Assembly: GCA_018241505.1 (NCBI GenBank)
Contig: JAFEDS010000017.1
Coordinates: forward strand, 248,001-312,000
DNA: 64,000 nt
Source: Pseudomonadota bacterium
GTDB lineage: Bacteria; Pseudomonadota; Gammaproteobacteria; Steroidobacterales; Steroidobacteraceae
Direction of reading: 5' to 3'
Shown in pieces: positions 1 to 8,046 of the stretch (its first letter is position 1; each line of letters begins with the position of its first letter). The notes beneath the pieces were generated by a model, which saw only the letters and a list, made by a program, of their open reading frames with translations, was not told the DNA's origin and did no database searches. Both the position numbers and the translations under genes were made by a program.

Positions 1-909
1 ATTCAGGGCAACGCCGCCCAGAATCAGCACACTGGCCGCTGCCATAGTCAACGTAAGCGGCTCACCGAGCGCGAGGTACGCCCAAAGCACGCCGAACAGC
101 GGTACGAGGTACGTCACGGTCGAAGCCCTGGGGGCTCCAATACGGTTGATCAGTCGATAGTAGAGAGCGTATGCGATTCCGGTGCATACGATGCCCAGCA
201 ATACTCCGCACAGCCACGACAGAGCGGGAATCGGTGTCGAGGGCCAGGTAGCGAGTGCGAGGGGTGCATTAAACACAGACGCACAAAACAACGTAGCAGC
301 GGCCACAGCAGCCGCTGGCAAACCAACTAATTGGCGCTTGATGAGATTCCCGCCAATTCCGTAGAGAAGGGAGGCACACGTTCCGGCCAACGCGGCCGGC
401 CAAACGCTGACTCCATTCGTTTTTCCGCTTGCCAGAACCGCAACGCCGACAAAGCCAGCAAGCAGCCCCATCGCGCGCCGCGTGGATATAGACTCGCCGA
501 AGAAAATCAGTGCGACCAGCGCTGTGAACATGACGGCAGTTGCATTGGCAATAGCGCCGATACCTGCAGGCGCACGTTGAGCGCCCCACGCAAACAGTAC
601 GAACGGGATCGCCGAGTTGATGATGCCGATACCCGCAAGCCGGAGCCAAAGACGCAGATTGAAGAGACTCCGCGCACGCCACAGAAACGGCATCAGAACC
701 AGCGAGCCCAGGAACAGCCGTACCTCGACCAGAGCAAACGAGCCGAAATCCTTAGCGGCTATGCGCTGAAACAAGAACGAGGCGCCCCAAATGGCACCCA
801 GCAGCATCAGCTCGGCCGGCGTGAGCCATGCACTGGCTGCCGTCGGATCGTCACTGGAACCCGCCATTGGAACCGCAGGCGACTGTGCCGTGGACATGAT
901 GAAACTCAT
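1..909 (-). CDS. EamA/DMT-family transporter (3' end outside the window)
   Basis: The frame is open from an ATG at 909 to the window edge, giving 303 residues with no stop, so the C-terminus is cut off. After a hydrophilic start of about 30 residues the protein is a run of hydrophobic helices with the two-repeat look of drug/metabolite exporters: an early GAIWGASFLFQRIA helix and a later GIVCTGIAYALYYRLINRIG stretch near the edge. Family members export amino acids or other small metabolites across the inner membrane; the substrate cannot be told. It is divergent from a LysR regulator, a common pairing for exporters controlled by their neighbour. Confidence 0.85.
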   Translation of the reverse strand, partial: MSFIMSTAQSPAVPMAGSSDDPTAASAWLTPAELMLLGAIWGASFLFQRIAAKDFGSFALVEVRLFLGSLVLMPFLWRARSLFNLRLWLRLAGIGIINSAIPFVLFAWGAQRAPAGIGAIANATAVMFTALVALIFFGESISTRRAMGLLAGFVGVAVLASGKTNGVSVWPAALAGTCASLLYGIGGNLIKRQLVGLPAAAVAAATLFCASVFNAPLALATWPSTPIPALSWLCGVLLGIVCTGIAYALYYRLINRIGAPRASTVTYLVPLFGVLWAYLALGEPLTLTMAAASVLILGGVALN

Positions 910-1035
910 TTGAGGGTCGAGGGGATCTGGGTGCTAATTCTCCGTATTCCTAGGCTTTGAGCAAGAGCGTAGGATGAGAGGCAGCCACAAATCTGGCTTG
1001 TGTCTCGCACTCACAGCGTCGCTGTAACCCTTACG
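910..1035. promoter_or_regulatory. Divergent intergenic region between exporter and LysR gene
   Basis: This 126-bp region separates two divergent starts and must carry both promoters. An imperfect inverted repeat with arms near 946-952 (ATTCCTA) and 970-975 (TAGGAT) is a possible LysR-type binding site, but it is weak. No clear sigma-70 hexamer pair stands out. Confidence 0.3.
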
Positions 1036-1965
1036 ATGACTCTCCGCCCTACCGCCCTGCCTGCCTTCGGCGTCTTCGCGGTTGCCGCCAGGCACCAGAA
1101 CTTCGCAAACGCTGCCGAAGAGCTCGGCCTCACTGCCAGTGCCGTGAGCCATCACGTGCGCGGATTGGAAGCGACCCTCGGCGTGAAGCTCTTCCAACGT
1201 CACGCGCGTGGCGTCGCCCTCACCGACGAAGGTCGCTCCCTGGCGGACGCCGCGAACGTCGCATTGACCGACCTGGACGCCGTAGCAGGCGCACTGAACA
1301 GCGAAGCACACAGGGCCACTCGGGTTCGTGTGTCCGCGCTCCACTCCCTCACCTATTGCTGGCTGCTTCCCCGTCTCTCCCGCTTTATGGCCGCCTATCC
1401 CCGCATTCGTGTGAGCTTCGAAACGGGTATCGCAATCACCCGTTTTGATCACACGGGACCCGACCTGGCCATACGCCACGGAGCAGGTTCGTGGTCTGGG
1501 TTGACTGCCGACCATATCATGGACGAATACCTGTTCCCTGCCGCTGCACCCACAATGAAGGGGTTAAATGCAGTCACCGAAGCTGCGCATGTTGCCAACC
1601 TCCCACTGGTAACTGACCTCGCGCATCAAGGATGGCGCGAGTGGTTTCGTTCAGCGGGGGTGAGAGGCGTGCGTTTGCCGGAGATGCACAGCTTCACTGA
1701 TTCGACCGACGCGATGCAGGCCGCTGTGCTCGGCATCGGGGCTATTCTCGCGCGCTCTCGCATTGTCGAACCGTATATACGCGAAGGCAGGTTGGTTCGA
1801 CTCGCGGGGCCCGCGGTCAAGGCTCGTTATGGTTACTATGCGGTTTATCCGACTCACCGGCGACTGACTGCCGCCGTTGCCAACTTCCTGTCTTGGCTGC
1901 GACAGGAGGCCGCGCGGGAATCGAATGAATTGCCGCCCGTGTTTGTACCAACACGCGCCGATTGA
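1036..1965 (+). CDS. LysR-family transcriptional regulator, GcvA-like
   Basis: A typical LTTR of about 309 residues. The N-terminal winged helix-turn-helix includes FANAAEELGLTASAVSHHVR and then LEATLGVKLFQRHARGVALT, which is the GcvA-like signature. The remainder is a substrate-binding domain with the usual FETGIAITRFDHTGPDLAIR region. I chose the ATG at 1036 because the conserved LRPTALPAFGVFAVAAR start follows directly; an in-frame ATG at 1000 would add 12 residues without family support. It probably controls the divergent EamA exporter. The co-inducer is unknown. Confidence 0.9.
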   Translation: MTLRPTALPAFGVFAVAARHQNFANAAEELGLTASAVSHHVRGLEATLGVKLFQRHARGVALTDEGRSLADAANVALTDLDAVAGALNSEAHRATRVRVSALHSLTYCWLLPRLSRFMAAYPRIRVSFETGIAITRFDHTGPDLAIRHGAGSWSGLTADHIMDEYLFPAAAPTMKGLNAVTEAAHVANLPLVTDLAHQGWREWFRSAGVRGVRLPEMHSFTDSTDAMQAAVLGIGAILARSRIVEPYIREGRLVRLAGPAVKARYGYYAVYPTHRRLTAAVANFLSWLRQEAARESNELPPVFVPTRAD

Positions 1966-1994
1966 TCAGGCAACGCACGGCGGCAGGCTCGCCC

Positions 1995-3473
1995 TTACGC
2001 CCGCAGCCCCGCAATCGCGGTCAGCGCCGAGATGTCCAGGCACCCCTCCAACTCTGCAGCAATCTCGTCAAGCGCAGCATCCACACGCGCGTTGTGATCG
2101 TCTTGGCTCGGTGCCGCGCCAATAGCGGACACGAGTGCCGCACGAGCCTGCGTTTCACCAAAGAGGCCATGCACGTAGCAACCGGCGATACGGCCATCGG
2201 CTGATACCGCGCCGTCGATTGAACCATCGGTAAATTGCAAGAACGGACGTTCGATGCCCGCCCCAGTGGTTGAGCCAATGTGCATTTCGTAACCGGCAAA
2301 GGAAGCTGCACCCGCCGACACCAGCGCCCCAGCCACCTCCCGCAGCGTCTTATCCCCCGTCATGACCGTCTCAACATCCAGCAACCCGAGGCCCGGCACT
2401 GTCCGCGGTGGACCCTCAATTCCACTGGGATCGCTGATGCTTCGCCCCAACATTTGATATCCGCCACAAATGCCCAACACGCGCCCGCCATGGCGTACAT
2501 GGGAAAACACGTCCACATCCCATCCCTGTGCCCGCATGAACTCCATATCAGCAATTGTCGACTTGGTGCCTGGAATCACAATGAGCGCCGCATCCCGAGG
2601 CAGTGGCCGCCCGGGCGGCACGAACACCAGCTCAATCTCCGGCTCCGCACGCAACGGATCGAAGTCATCAAAGTTGGCGATTCGCGAGAGCTGGGGAACC
2701 ACAATTTTGACGCGCGCTCCGGAAGCCCGACGTGTATTGATGTCCTCCAACTGCACCCCATCCTCCGACGGCAATCGGCCAGCAGCCCGTAGCCAGGGGA
2801 CGACGCCGATGGAAGGCCAGCCCGTATGCTCAACGACCCGTTGCACCCCATCGTCAAACAGTCGGGGATTGCCCCGAAACTTGTTAACAATGAAGCCTCG
2901 TATCAGCGCGCGGTCCGCCGCGTCCAGCACCGCATGGGCCCCCACCAAAGACGCAATTACGTGGCCGCGATTGATATCTCCCACGAGAATCGCAGGCAAA
3001 CCGACCGCTTGCGCGAAGCCCATGTTGGCAATGTCGTGCTTGCGAAGGTTGGTCTCGGCAGGGCTGCCCGCGCCTTCCACAATCACCAACTGCGCTTCCT
3101 GAGCCAGCCGGTGGTAACTCTCGACAGCTACTTCGAGCAGCGCGCGCTTATCGCGGCCATGCGCGCTCGCATCAAAGTTACCGGACATTCTGCCGCGAAC
3201 AATGAGCTGAGCCCCCACATCGCTTTGGGGCTTCAACAGCACCGGGTTCATGTCGACGGTTGGCTTCGTGCGGCAGGCACGGGCTTGCAGGGCCTGTGCC
3301 CGGCCAATTTCGCCGCCACCCGCGGTCACGGCCGCGTTGTTGGACATGTTCTGCGACTTGAACGGGCGAACGGTGATGCCGCGGTTGGTAAACAAGCGGC
3401 ACAGGCCGGCGACGAGCACTGACTTGCCCACATCCGATCCGCAACCCTGGATCATCAATGCAGCTACGCGCAT
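1995..3473 (-). CDS. cobQ: Cobyric acid synthase (adenosylcobyrate synthase)
   Basis: Amidates adenosylcobyrinic acid a,c-diamide at four side chains using glutamine and ATP. The protein is 492 residues, normal for CobQ/CbiP. The N-terminus has the MIQGCGSDVGKS ATP-binding motif and the KSQNMSNNA segment. The C-terminal class I-like glutamine amidotransferase domain has its Cys in VLGICGGYQMLG and its His in GCYVHGLF. The start at 3473 places the P-loop at the N-terminus; an upstream extension has no family support. Its first 10 bases overlap the end of cbiB, indicating translational coupling in a cob operon. Confidence 0.96.
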   Translation of the reverse strand: MRVAALMIQGCGSDVGKSVLVAGLCRLFTNRGITVRPFKSQNMSNNAAVTAGGGEIGRAQALQARACRTKPTVDMNPVLLKPQSDVGAQLIVRGRMSGNFDASAHGRDKRALLEVAVESYHRLAQEAQLVIVEGAGSPAETNLRKHDIANMGFAQAVGLPAILVGDINRGHVIASLVGAHAVLDAADRALIRGFIVNKFRGNPRLFDDGVQRVVEHTGWPSIGVVPWLRAAGRLPSEDGVQLEDINTRRASGARVKIVVPQLSRIANFDDFDPLRAEPEIELVFVPPGRPLPRDAALIVIPGTKSTIADMEFMRAQGWDVDVFSHVRHGGRVLGICGGYQMLGRSISDPSGIEGPPRTVPGLGLLDVETVMTGDKTLREVAGALVSAGAASFAGYEMHIGSTTGAGIERPFLQFTDGSIDGAVSADGRIAGCYVHGLFGETQARAALVSAIGAAPSQDDHNARVDAALDEIAAELEGCLDISALTAIAGLRA

Positions 3474-4465
3474 AACACTGGGAAAAAGGCGAGGGCTAGC
3501 GACGTACCACCCGTCAGGACCCAAAGAAGCACACAGGCAACCGCATAGAGTCTCAATCCGCGACCAAGATCCGCCACGCCGGGAGCCGGGCCTGATCCAA
3601 ACACCGGCCTTTCATGCACGACACCGTCGTAACTCGTGGGACCTCCGAGTCTGACACCCAGAGCACCCGCCATGGCCGCCTCGGGCCAGCCGGCGTTGGG
3701 TGATGCGTGTTTGGACGCATCCTTGAACATCACGAGAAGTCCACCCCAGCCAGCGAATACCAAGAGCGTTCCTGCAATGCGCGCTGGTATGAGATTGGCA
3801 ACATCATCAGCTCGTGCGGCGGCCCAACCAAACGCCCGCCAGCGCTCTTCCTTGTGCCCGATGAGGCTGTCGGCGGTATTCAGGACTTTGTAGGCAAACA
3901 ATCCCGGTAGACCGCCAAAAACGAGCCAGAAGGCCGGCGCCACAATCCCGTCATTGAAGCTTTCCGCAAGACTCTCCAGCGCGGCGGCTGACACGCCACT
4001 GGCATTCAATTGGCGGGTGTCGCGACCCACGATATGAGAAACCCGCTCTCGCGCAGCCTCCAGATCACCGGCGCGAAGGGCAAGCAGTACATCTTTTACG
4101 TGAACAAACAGGCTGCGCTGCGCGAGCCCTACGGTCGCAACGAGTACGAGAATGACGATCGAGACGATATTACCCCATAGGACAGTCGTCGGAACTGCAA
4201 AAAACACTCCGAACTCGACGGCCGCCCCCAAAGCCAGTGCCGCACAAATCATCAAAACCGTCGCAACGCACCCCAACAGTCGCCGCCTGGCAAATGAATA
4301 CTGCGGCCGGTTCCACCAACGCTCGAACGCATCGATGAGACTCCCCGCCCAAACCACGGGATGCGGAATCCGGGCATGCAACCACGCGGGATAACCGAGC
4401 AACGCCTCCGCAATGAGCGCCAAAAACGCCAGCGCCGCATGAGAGGCGACCCATTCTCTGAGCAT
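3464..4465 (-). CDS. cbiB: Adenosylcobinamide-phosphate synthase, CbiB/CobD membrane protein
   Basis: This inner-membrane enzyme attaches the aminopropanol (phosphate) arm to adenosylcobyric acid. The 333-residue protein has several hydrophobic segments and the family hallmarks in order: ESLAESFNDGIVAP, then KVLNTADSLIGHKEERW, then an ARADDVANLIPARI segment. It sits between the Thr-P decarboxylase that makes the arm and CobQ that makes the acceptor, so three consecutive late steps lie in one unit. Naming differs between systems (CbiB in Salmonella, CobD in Pseudomonas). Confidence 0.95.
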   Translation of the reverse strand: MLREWVASHAALAFLALIAEALLGYPAWLHARIPHPVVWAGSLIDAFERWWNRPQYSFARRRLLGCVATVLMICAALALGAAVEFGVFFAVPTTVLWGNIVSIVILVLVATVGLAQRSLFVHVKDVLLALRAGDLEAARERVSHIVGRDTRQLNASGVSAAALESLAESFNDGIVAPAFWLVFGGLPGLFAYKVLNTADSLIGHKEERWRAFGWAAARADDVANLIPARIAGTLLVFAGWGGLLVMFKDASKHASPNAGWPEAAMAGALGVRLGGPTSYDGVVHERPVFGSGPAPGVADLGRGLRLYAVACVLLWVLTGGTSLALAFFPVLCA

Positions 4466-4479
4466 GAGCTTCCTGTTAC

Positions 4480-5691
4480 CTAGCCGTGGAAAGCGGCGAG
4501 TGCGTCACTCAACCGCCGCCAGGCCTCCGGCGACCCGGGCAATCCAAACCGCAACAGCCGCGAATCATGCTGGAACGGCCGCGTCAAAATCCCCGCCGCC
4601 GCGAGCCGCTCAAACCGGGCCGGCGCGTCAGCGGCCCGCACCAACCGATACAGTGAGGTGCCACCCACCACTTCGAAGTCATGCCGAGTGAGCAATTTGT
4701 CGAGTCGCCGAGCGGCGGCGGCAAGTTGGCCACGCATCCGATCCGCCCAGGCAGGATCGGCGTACGCGGCGAGCCCCGCGGCGAGCGCATCCACCGACAC
4801 CGGCCAGTCACCAATCAACGCGCGCAGACGCATGGCAACAGCAGGGCTGCCGATCACAAATCCCAACCGGAGGCCCGCCAGCCCGTAGAACTTGCCAAAC
4901 GACCGCAGCGCTACCAGCCGCTGCAGCTCGCCGCCAGCGAGCCCAGCTACGCTGGCTTCCGGCGTGACCTCCGCGAACGCCTCGTCAACAACCAACACGC
5001 CGTCGCGCAACGCCACGGCGTCATGCAACTGCCTCAGACGGTCGCGACCGATGACGCGCCCGTCGGGGTTGTTAGGATTGACGACGATCACCGCCGTACG
5101 ATCGCCAATGGCGGCATCCAACTCCGCGTCAGCGACAAGCCGAGACGAAACGCCGGCTTTCGCCCAGCCATCGACATGCGACCCGTACGTCGGCCCCGCG
5201 ATCACCGCAGCCGCAATGCCACCCGCATGAACGCCAGCCGCAATGCCACCACCAACGCCGCCGCCCATATGAGCGCCAGCCGCGATGCCACCACCAAGGC
5301 CACCGCCGGCACGCGCGCCATCCGCAATGCCGTCGGCGGCACGCGCATCGTCACGGCCATTACCACCACCGACATGCGCACCAGCCGCGGCGCTACCGGC
5401 GCCACCACCAACCACAAACGGCAACAACCGCAACGCCGGCTCCGTTCCCCCGGTCGCCACAACCCGCTGCGCATCGGCCACGCCAAACGCGGTGGCGGCA
5501 ACCGCCTCGAGGCGGCTCAACTCCCCCGTATCCGGCAACCGGTTCAGCGTCACCCCCCGCGCCCGCGGCGCGGGGTATGAGCGGGGGTTGATTCCCGTGG
5601 ACAGGTCGATCCACGGTTGCGGCGCCTGAGAATAGGCAATGCGCGCGGCACCGAGCCGCCCGCCATGGTGGGCAAAGCCTGCAAATCTCAT
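4480..5691 (-). CDS. cobC: L-threonine-O-3-phosphate decarboxylase with a Gly/Ala-rich insertion
   Basis: A PLP enzyme of aminotransferase fold I that makes (R)-1-amino-2-propanol phosphate for the cobalamin nucleotide loop. Visible motifs are the N-terminal HGG and STGINP segments, NPNNPDG near residue 205, the PLP-binding Asp in VLVVDEAFAE, and the PLP lysine (Lys267) in SFGKFYGLAGLRLGF. At 403 residues it is about 60 longer than usual. The excess is a low-complexity block at residues 95-160, rich in GGGI, AAGAH and GGGVGGG, placed between the TGGTEPALRLLPF and AVIAGPTYGSH regions of the core. Catalytic residues are retained, so it is probably functional. The gene lies 13 bp after the flavoprotein gene upstream. 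Confidence 0.92.
   Translation of the reverse strand: MRFAGFAHHGGRLGAARIAYSQAPQPWIDLSTGINPRSYPAPRARGVTLNRLPDTGELSRLEAVAATAFGVADAQRVVATGGTEPALRLLPFVVGGGAGSAAAGAHVGGGNGRDDARAADGIADGARAGGGLGGGIAAGAHMGGGVGGGIAAGVHAGGIAAAVIAGPTYGSHVDGWAKAGVSSRLVADAELDAAIGDRTAVIVVNPNNPDGRVIGRDRLRQLHDAVALRDGVLVVDEAFAEVTPEASVAGLAGGELQRLVALRSFGKFYGLAGLRLGFVIGSPAVAMRLRALIGDWPVSVDALAAGLAAYADPAWADRMRGQLAAAARRLDKLLTRHDFEVVGGTSLYRLVRAADAPARFERLAAAGILTRPFQHDSRLLRFGLPGSPEAWRRLSDALAAFHG
5212..5409. repeat. In-frame GC-rich repeat expansion inside the Thr-P decarboxylase gene
   Basis: About 198 bp of imperfect repetition rich in GCCGCAATGCCACC and CACCACCAACGCCGCC-like units, corresponding to residues 95-160 of the minus-strand protein. 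The length keeps the frame open. It translates mainly to Gly, Ala and His with a few Asp and Arg, unlike the rest of the enzyme. Confidence 0.7.
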
Positions 5692-5704
5692 CCAATACTT
5701 CCGA

Positions 5705-7354
5705 TTATTCGCTGAGGAGGCGATGAATCAGTTGAACGCACACGGACCCCTCGCCGACCGCGGCCGCGACCCGCTTGGCGCTGCCACAGCGTACGTCACC
5801 GACGGCGAATATACCGGGGATCGTGGTTTCGAGGTGAAGGGGCGGACGCGACAGCGGCCAGCCGGCGGGATTGCCATGCAAATCGGGGCCGGTCCGTACG
5901 AACCCCTTGTCATCGAGCGCCACGCATCCCTGCAGCCACTCCGTGTTTGGAATGGCACCCGTCATGAGAAACACGTGCCGGATGTCGTGTGTCTCGGTTT
6001 TGCCGCCGGGCCCCCGCCAGCTCACTCGCTCCAGGCGCCCTTTGCCTTCGATGCGGGTAATTTCAGTCTTGACGTGCAAGGTAATGTTGGGTGTCTCTTC
6101 GATCCGCCGGATCAAATAGCGGGACATCGACGCGGCCAGCCCGTCGGAGCGCACGACGAGATGCACCCTGCGACCGTTGCCCGACAGGTACACCGCGGCC
6201 TGCCCCGCCGAATTACCGCCACCTACAACAATGACATCGTCCTCACCACACAGTTTTCTTTCAACAGCGGTGGCCGCGTAATACACACCCAGTCCCATGT
6301 AGTCGGCCAGATTATCCAGATCGATCTTCCGGTACTCGGCCCCCGATGCGATAATTACCGTGCGGCCGCGCACCGTCTGACTATCGGACAATCCAATCTG
6401 AAACGGCATTTCGTCGCAAACCAAGCGCAAGGCACTCGTCGCAATGGCCACTTCCGCGCCGAACTTCTGCGCCTGCACGAGCGCGCGCCCGGCCAGCGCC
6501 AGGCCGGAAATCCCCGTGGGAAATCCCAGGTAGTTTTCGATCTTGGAGCTCGACCCGGCCTGCCCGCCCGGCGCAACGGTCTCGATCACGAGTACATCGA
6601 GTCCTTCCGACGCTGCATACACCGCCGCCGCAAGGCCCGCGGGCCCGGCACCGATGACAATCACATCCCGAATCCGCTGCGCATCGAACTGAGGATTCAT
6701 GCCCAGGCAGGCGGCCACTTCCGCGTTGCTCGGGTTTTTCAACACAACTTCGCCGCGGCATACAACGACGGGCAGGTCGCCACTCTGCAGATTGAAACGC
6801 GCCAGGCAATGGCGTGCATCTTCGTCAGTGTCGAGGTCCTTCAACACGAACGGATAGGTGTTGCGGGTGAGAAACTGCACCAGCCGCAGCGTCCCGGATG
6901 AGTTGGTTGAGCCGACGAGGATGACGTCCCCACCCTGCTCCGCCGCCACCAGTCCCATGCGGCGCAGAATGAATGCCCGCATGAAGATTTCCATGATCTC
7001 CGAGTCGGTTTGCACGATCGTGCGCAACTGCGACTCACTGATCGCGAGGACTTCGCCGGCCTCGGCAACGCGCACGCGAGTGAAGCCACCGAGCCCGCGC
7101 AACGTGCTCATCTCACCGGTGAAGTCGCCGGGCATCTCCACGGTAATGGGCGTCTCCCCCTCGATACCGGGGCGTGTAACCTCCAACGAGCCCGACAGGA
7201 CCACCTGCATGTCCCGGTGACCCTGACCCGCCTCCGACAACACCTGGCCCGTCGTGGTACGGATGATCCGGCCGTGCGGTTTGAGTCGTGCAATCTGTTC
7301 CGCCGTCAGCTTCGGAAACATCTGCTCCCGGCGGGTTTCGAACAAATTGGCCAT
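5705..7354 (-). CDS. cNMP-binding-domain fused thioredoxin-reductase-like flavoprotein, redox cysteines absent
   Basis: A 549-residue fusion. Residues about 10-130 form a Crp/PKA-type cyclic-nucleotide-binding domain (VVLSGSLEVTRPG, PGDFTGEMSTLRGL). Residues about 143-215 look like a small thioredoxin/glutaredoxin-fold linker. From about residue 230 comes a thioredoxin-reductase-type FAD/NAD(P) module with VIVIGAGPAG, ETVAPGGQAGSSSKIENYLGFP, VGGGNSAG and the C-terminal GIFAVGDVR. The canonical CATC motif is replaced by YYAATAVE (358-365), so the disulfide centre is missing and it cannot act as an ordinary thioredoxin reductase. It follows a DsbA-like gene by 2 bp and precedes the cobalamin genes by 13 bp. 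The electron acceptor and the ligand of the cNMP domain are unknown. Confidence 0.9.
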   Translation of the reverse strand: MANLFETRREQMFPKLTAEQIARLKPHGRIIRTTTGQVLSEAGQGHRDMQVVLSGSLEVTRPGIEGETPITVEMPGDFTGEMSTLRGLGGFTRVRVAEAGEVLAISESQLRTIVQTDSEIMEIFMRAFILRRMGLVAAEQGGDVILVGSTNSSGTLRLVQFLTRNTYPFVLKDLDTDEDARHCLARFNLQSGDLPVVVCRGEVVLKNPSNAEVAACLGMNPQFDAQRIRDVIVIGAGPAGLAAAVYAASEGLDVLVIETVAPGGQAGSSSKIENYLGFPTGISGLALAGRALVQAQKFGAEVAIATSALRLVCDEMPFQIGLSDSQTVRGRTVIIASGAEYRKIDLDNLADYMGLGVYYAATAVERKLCGEDDVIVVGGGNSAGQAAVYLSGNGRRVHLVVRSDGLAASMSRYLIRRIEETPNITLHVKTEITRIEGKGRLERVSWRGPGGKTETHDIRHVFLMTGAIPNTEWLQGCVALDDKGFVRTGPDLHGNPAGWPLSRPPLHLETTIPGIFAVGDVRCGSAKRVAAAVGEGSVCVQLIHRLLSE

Positions 7355-7356
7355 GT

Positions 7357-7902
7357 CTACCCGTGGTGCAATGCGGCCTCAACGGCATCGAACAGAGCGC
7401 GCATCCCGAACGAGACGTCCTGCAGCTTTCCGTTGACAAAAAACGTGGGTGTGGCCCGCACGCCGCCGCGGCGTGCGCCATCCTGATGTTCCCTGATCCG
7501 CTGCAGATACACCTGGTCGTCCATTTCGGCGCTGTAGCGCGCCATATCGAGCTGCAGGCGCTGCGCATACGAGCGCAACTGCGGGAGCTTCAGGTGATCC
7601 TGGTTCGCAAACAGCAGGTCATGCATTTCCCAGAACCGGCCCTGCCCGCCGGCGCACTCCGCCGCCAGGGCCGCGCCGAGCGCGTGGCTGTGCACCTCTT
7701 CGAGGGGAAAGTGGCGGAAAACGCAGCGCGTATGACCGGCAAAGCGCTCCAGCAGCAACTTGACCGCCGGGGCGGCCTGTTTGCAGTTGGGACACTCGAA
7801 ATCGCCGTACTCGACAATCGTCACGGGCGCATGTGACGCGCCGATGACATGGTCGGTGTTCTGAATTGGAACAGCCAGCTCGAAGGGGTGTTGTTGGTTC
7901 AT
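7357..7902 (-). CDS. DsbA-family thiol-disulfide oxidoreductase, probably cytoplasmic
   Basis: A 181-residue thioredoxin-fold protein with the redox motif CPNC (Cys37, Cys40) in the context VEYGDFECPNC and the cis-proline region VRATPTFFVNGK. Between them lies the helical insertion typical of DsbA/FrnE-like proteins. No signal peptide is visible, so it probably works in the cytoplasm. The ATG at 7902 is preferred because family similarity begins just after it. Only 2 bp separate its stop from the next start, so it may supply dithiols to, or receive electrons from, the flavoprotein. It is the first gene of the unit that runs into the cobalamin genes. Confidence 0.88.
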   Translation of the reverse strand: MNQQHPFELAVPIQNTDHVIGASHAPVTIVEYGDFECPNCKQAAPAVKLLLERFAGHTRCVFRHFPLEEVHSHALGAALAAECAGGQGRFWEMHDLLFANQDHLKLPQLRSYAQRLQLDMARYSAEMDDQVYLQRIREHQDGARRGGVRATPTFFVNGKLQDVSFGMRALFDAVEAALHHG

Positions 7903-8046
7903 AGGCGCTCTCAATATCGCCAACGCGCCCGCAGGTCAACTGGCCACAGGGGCGGTTGGAGCGAATGACAAAAGAAGGCACGTTGGTCCAAGACAGGCCC
8001 GACGGGAATTGTTTCCTTCGCACCTTCCTGGGAGCTCGAGAACACA

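Noticed and set aside
5639-6901. A 420-residue open frame on the plus strand opposite the flavoprotein gene
   Set aside because: The minus-strand gene has clear FAD, NAD(P) and cNMP motifs; the plus-strand frame has none.
7903-8046. Cobalamin riboswitch before the DsbA-to-cob unit
   Set aside because: The region is only 144 bp shared by two divergent genes and I could not recognise a B12-box core.
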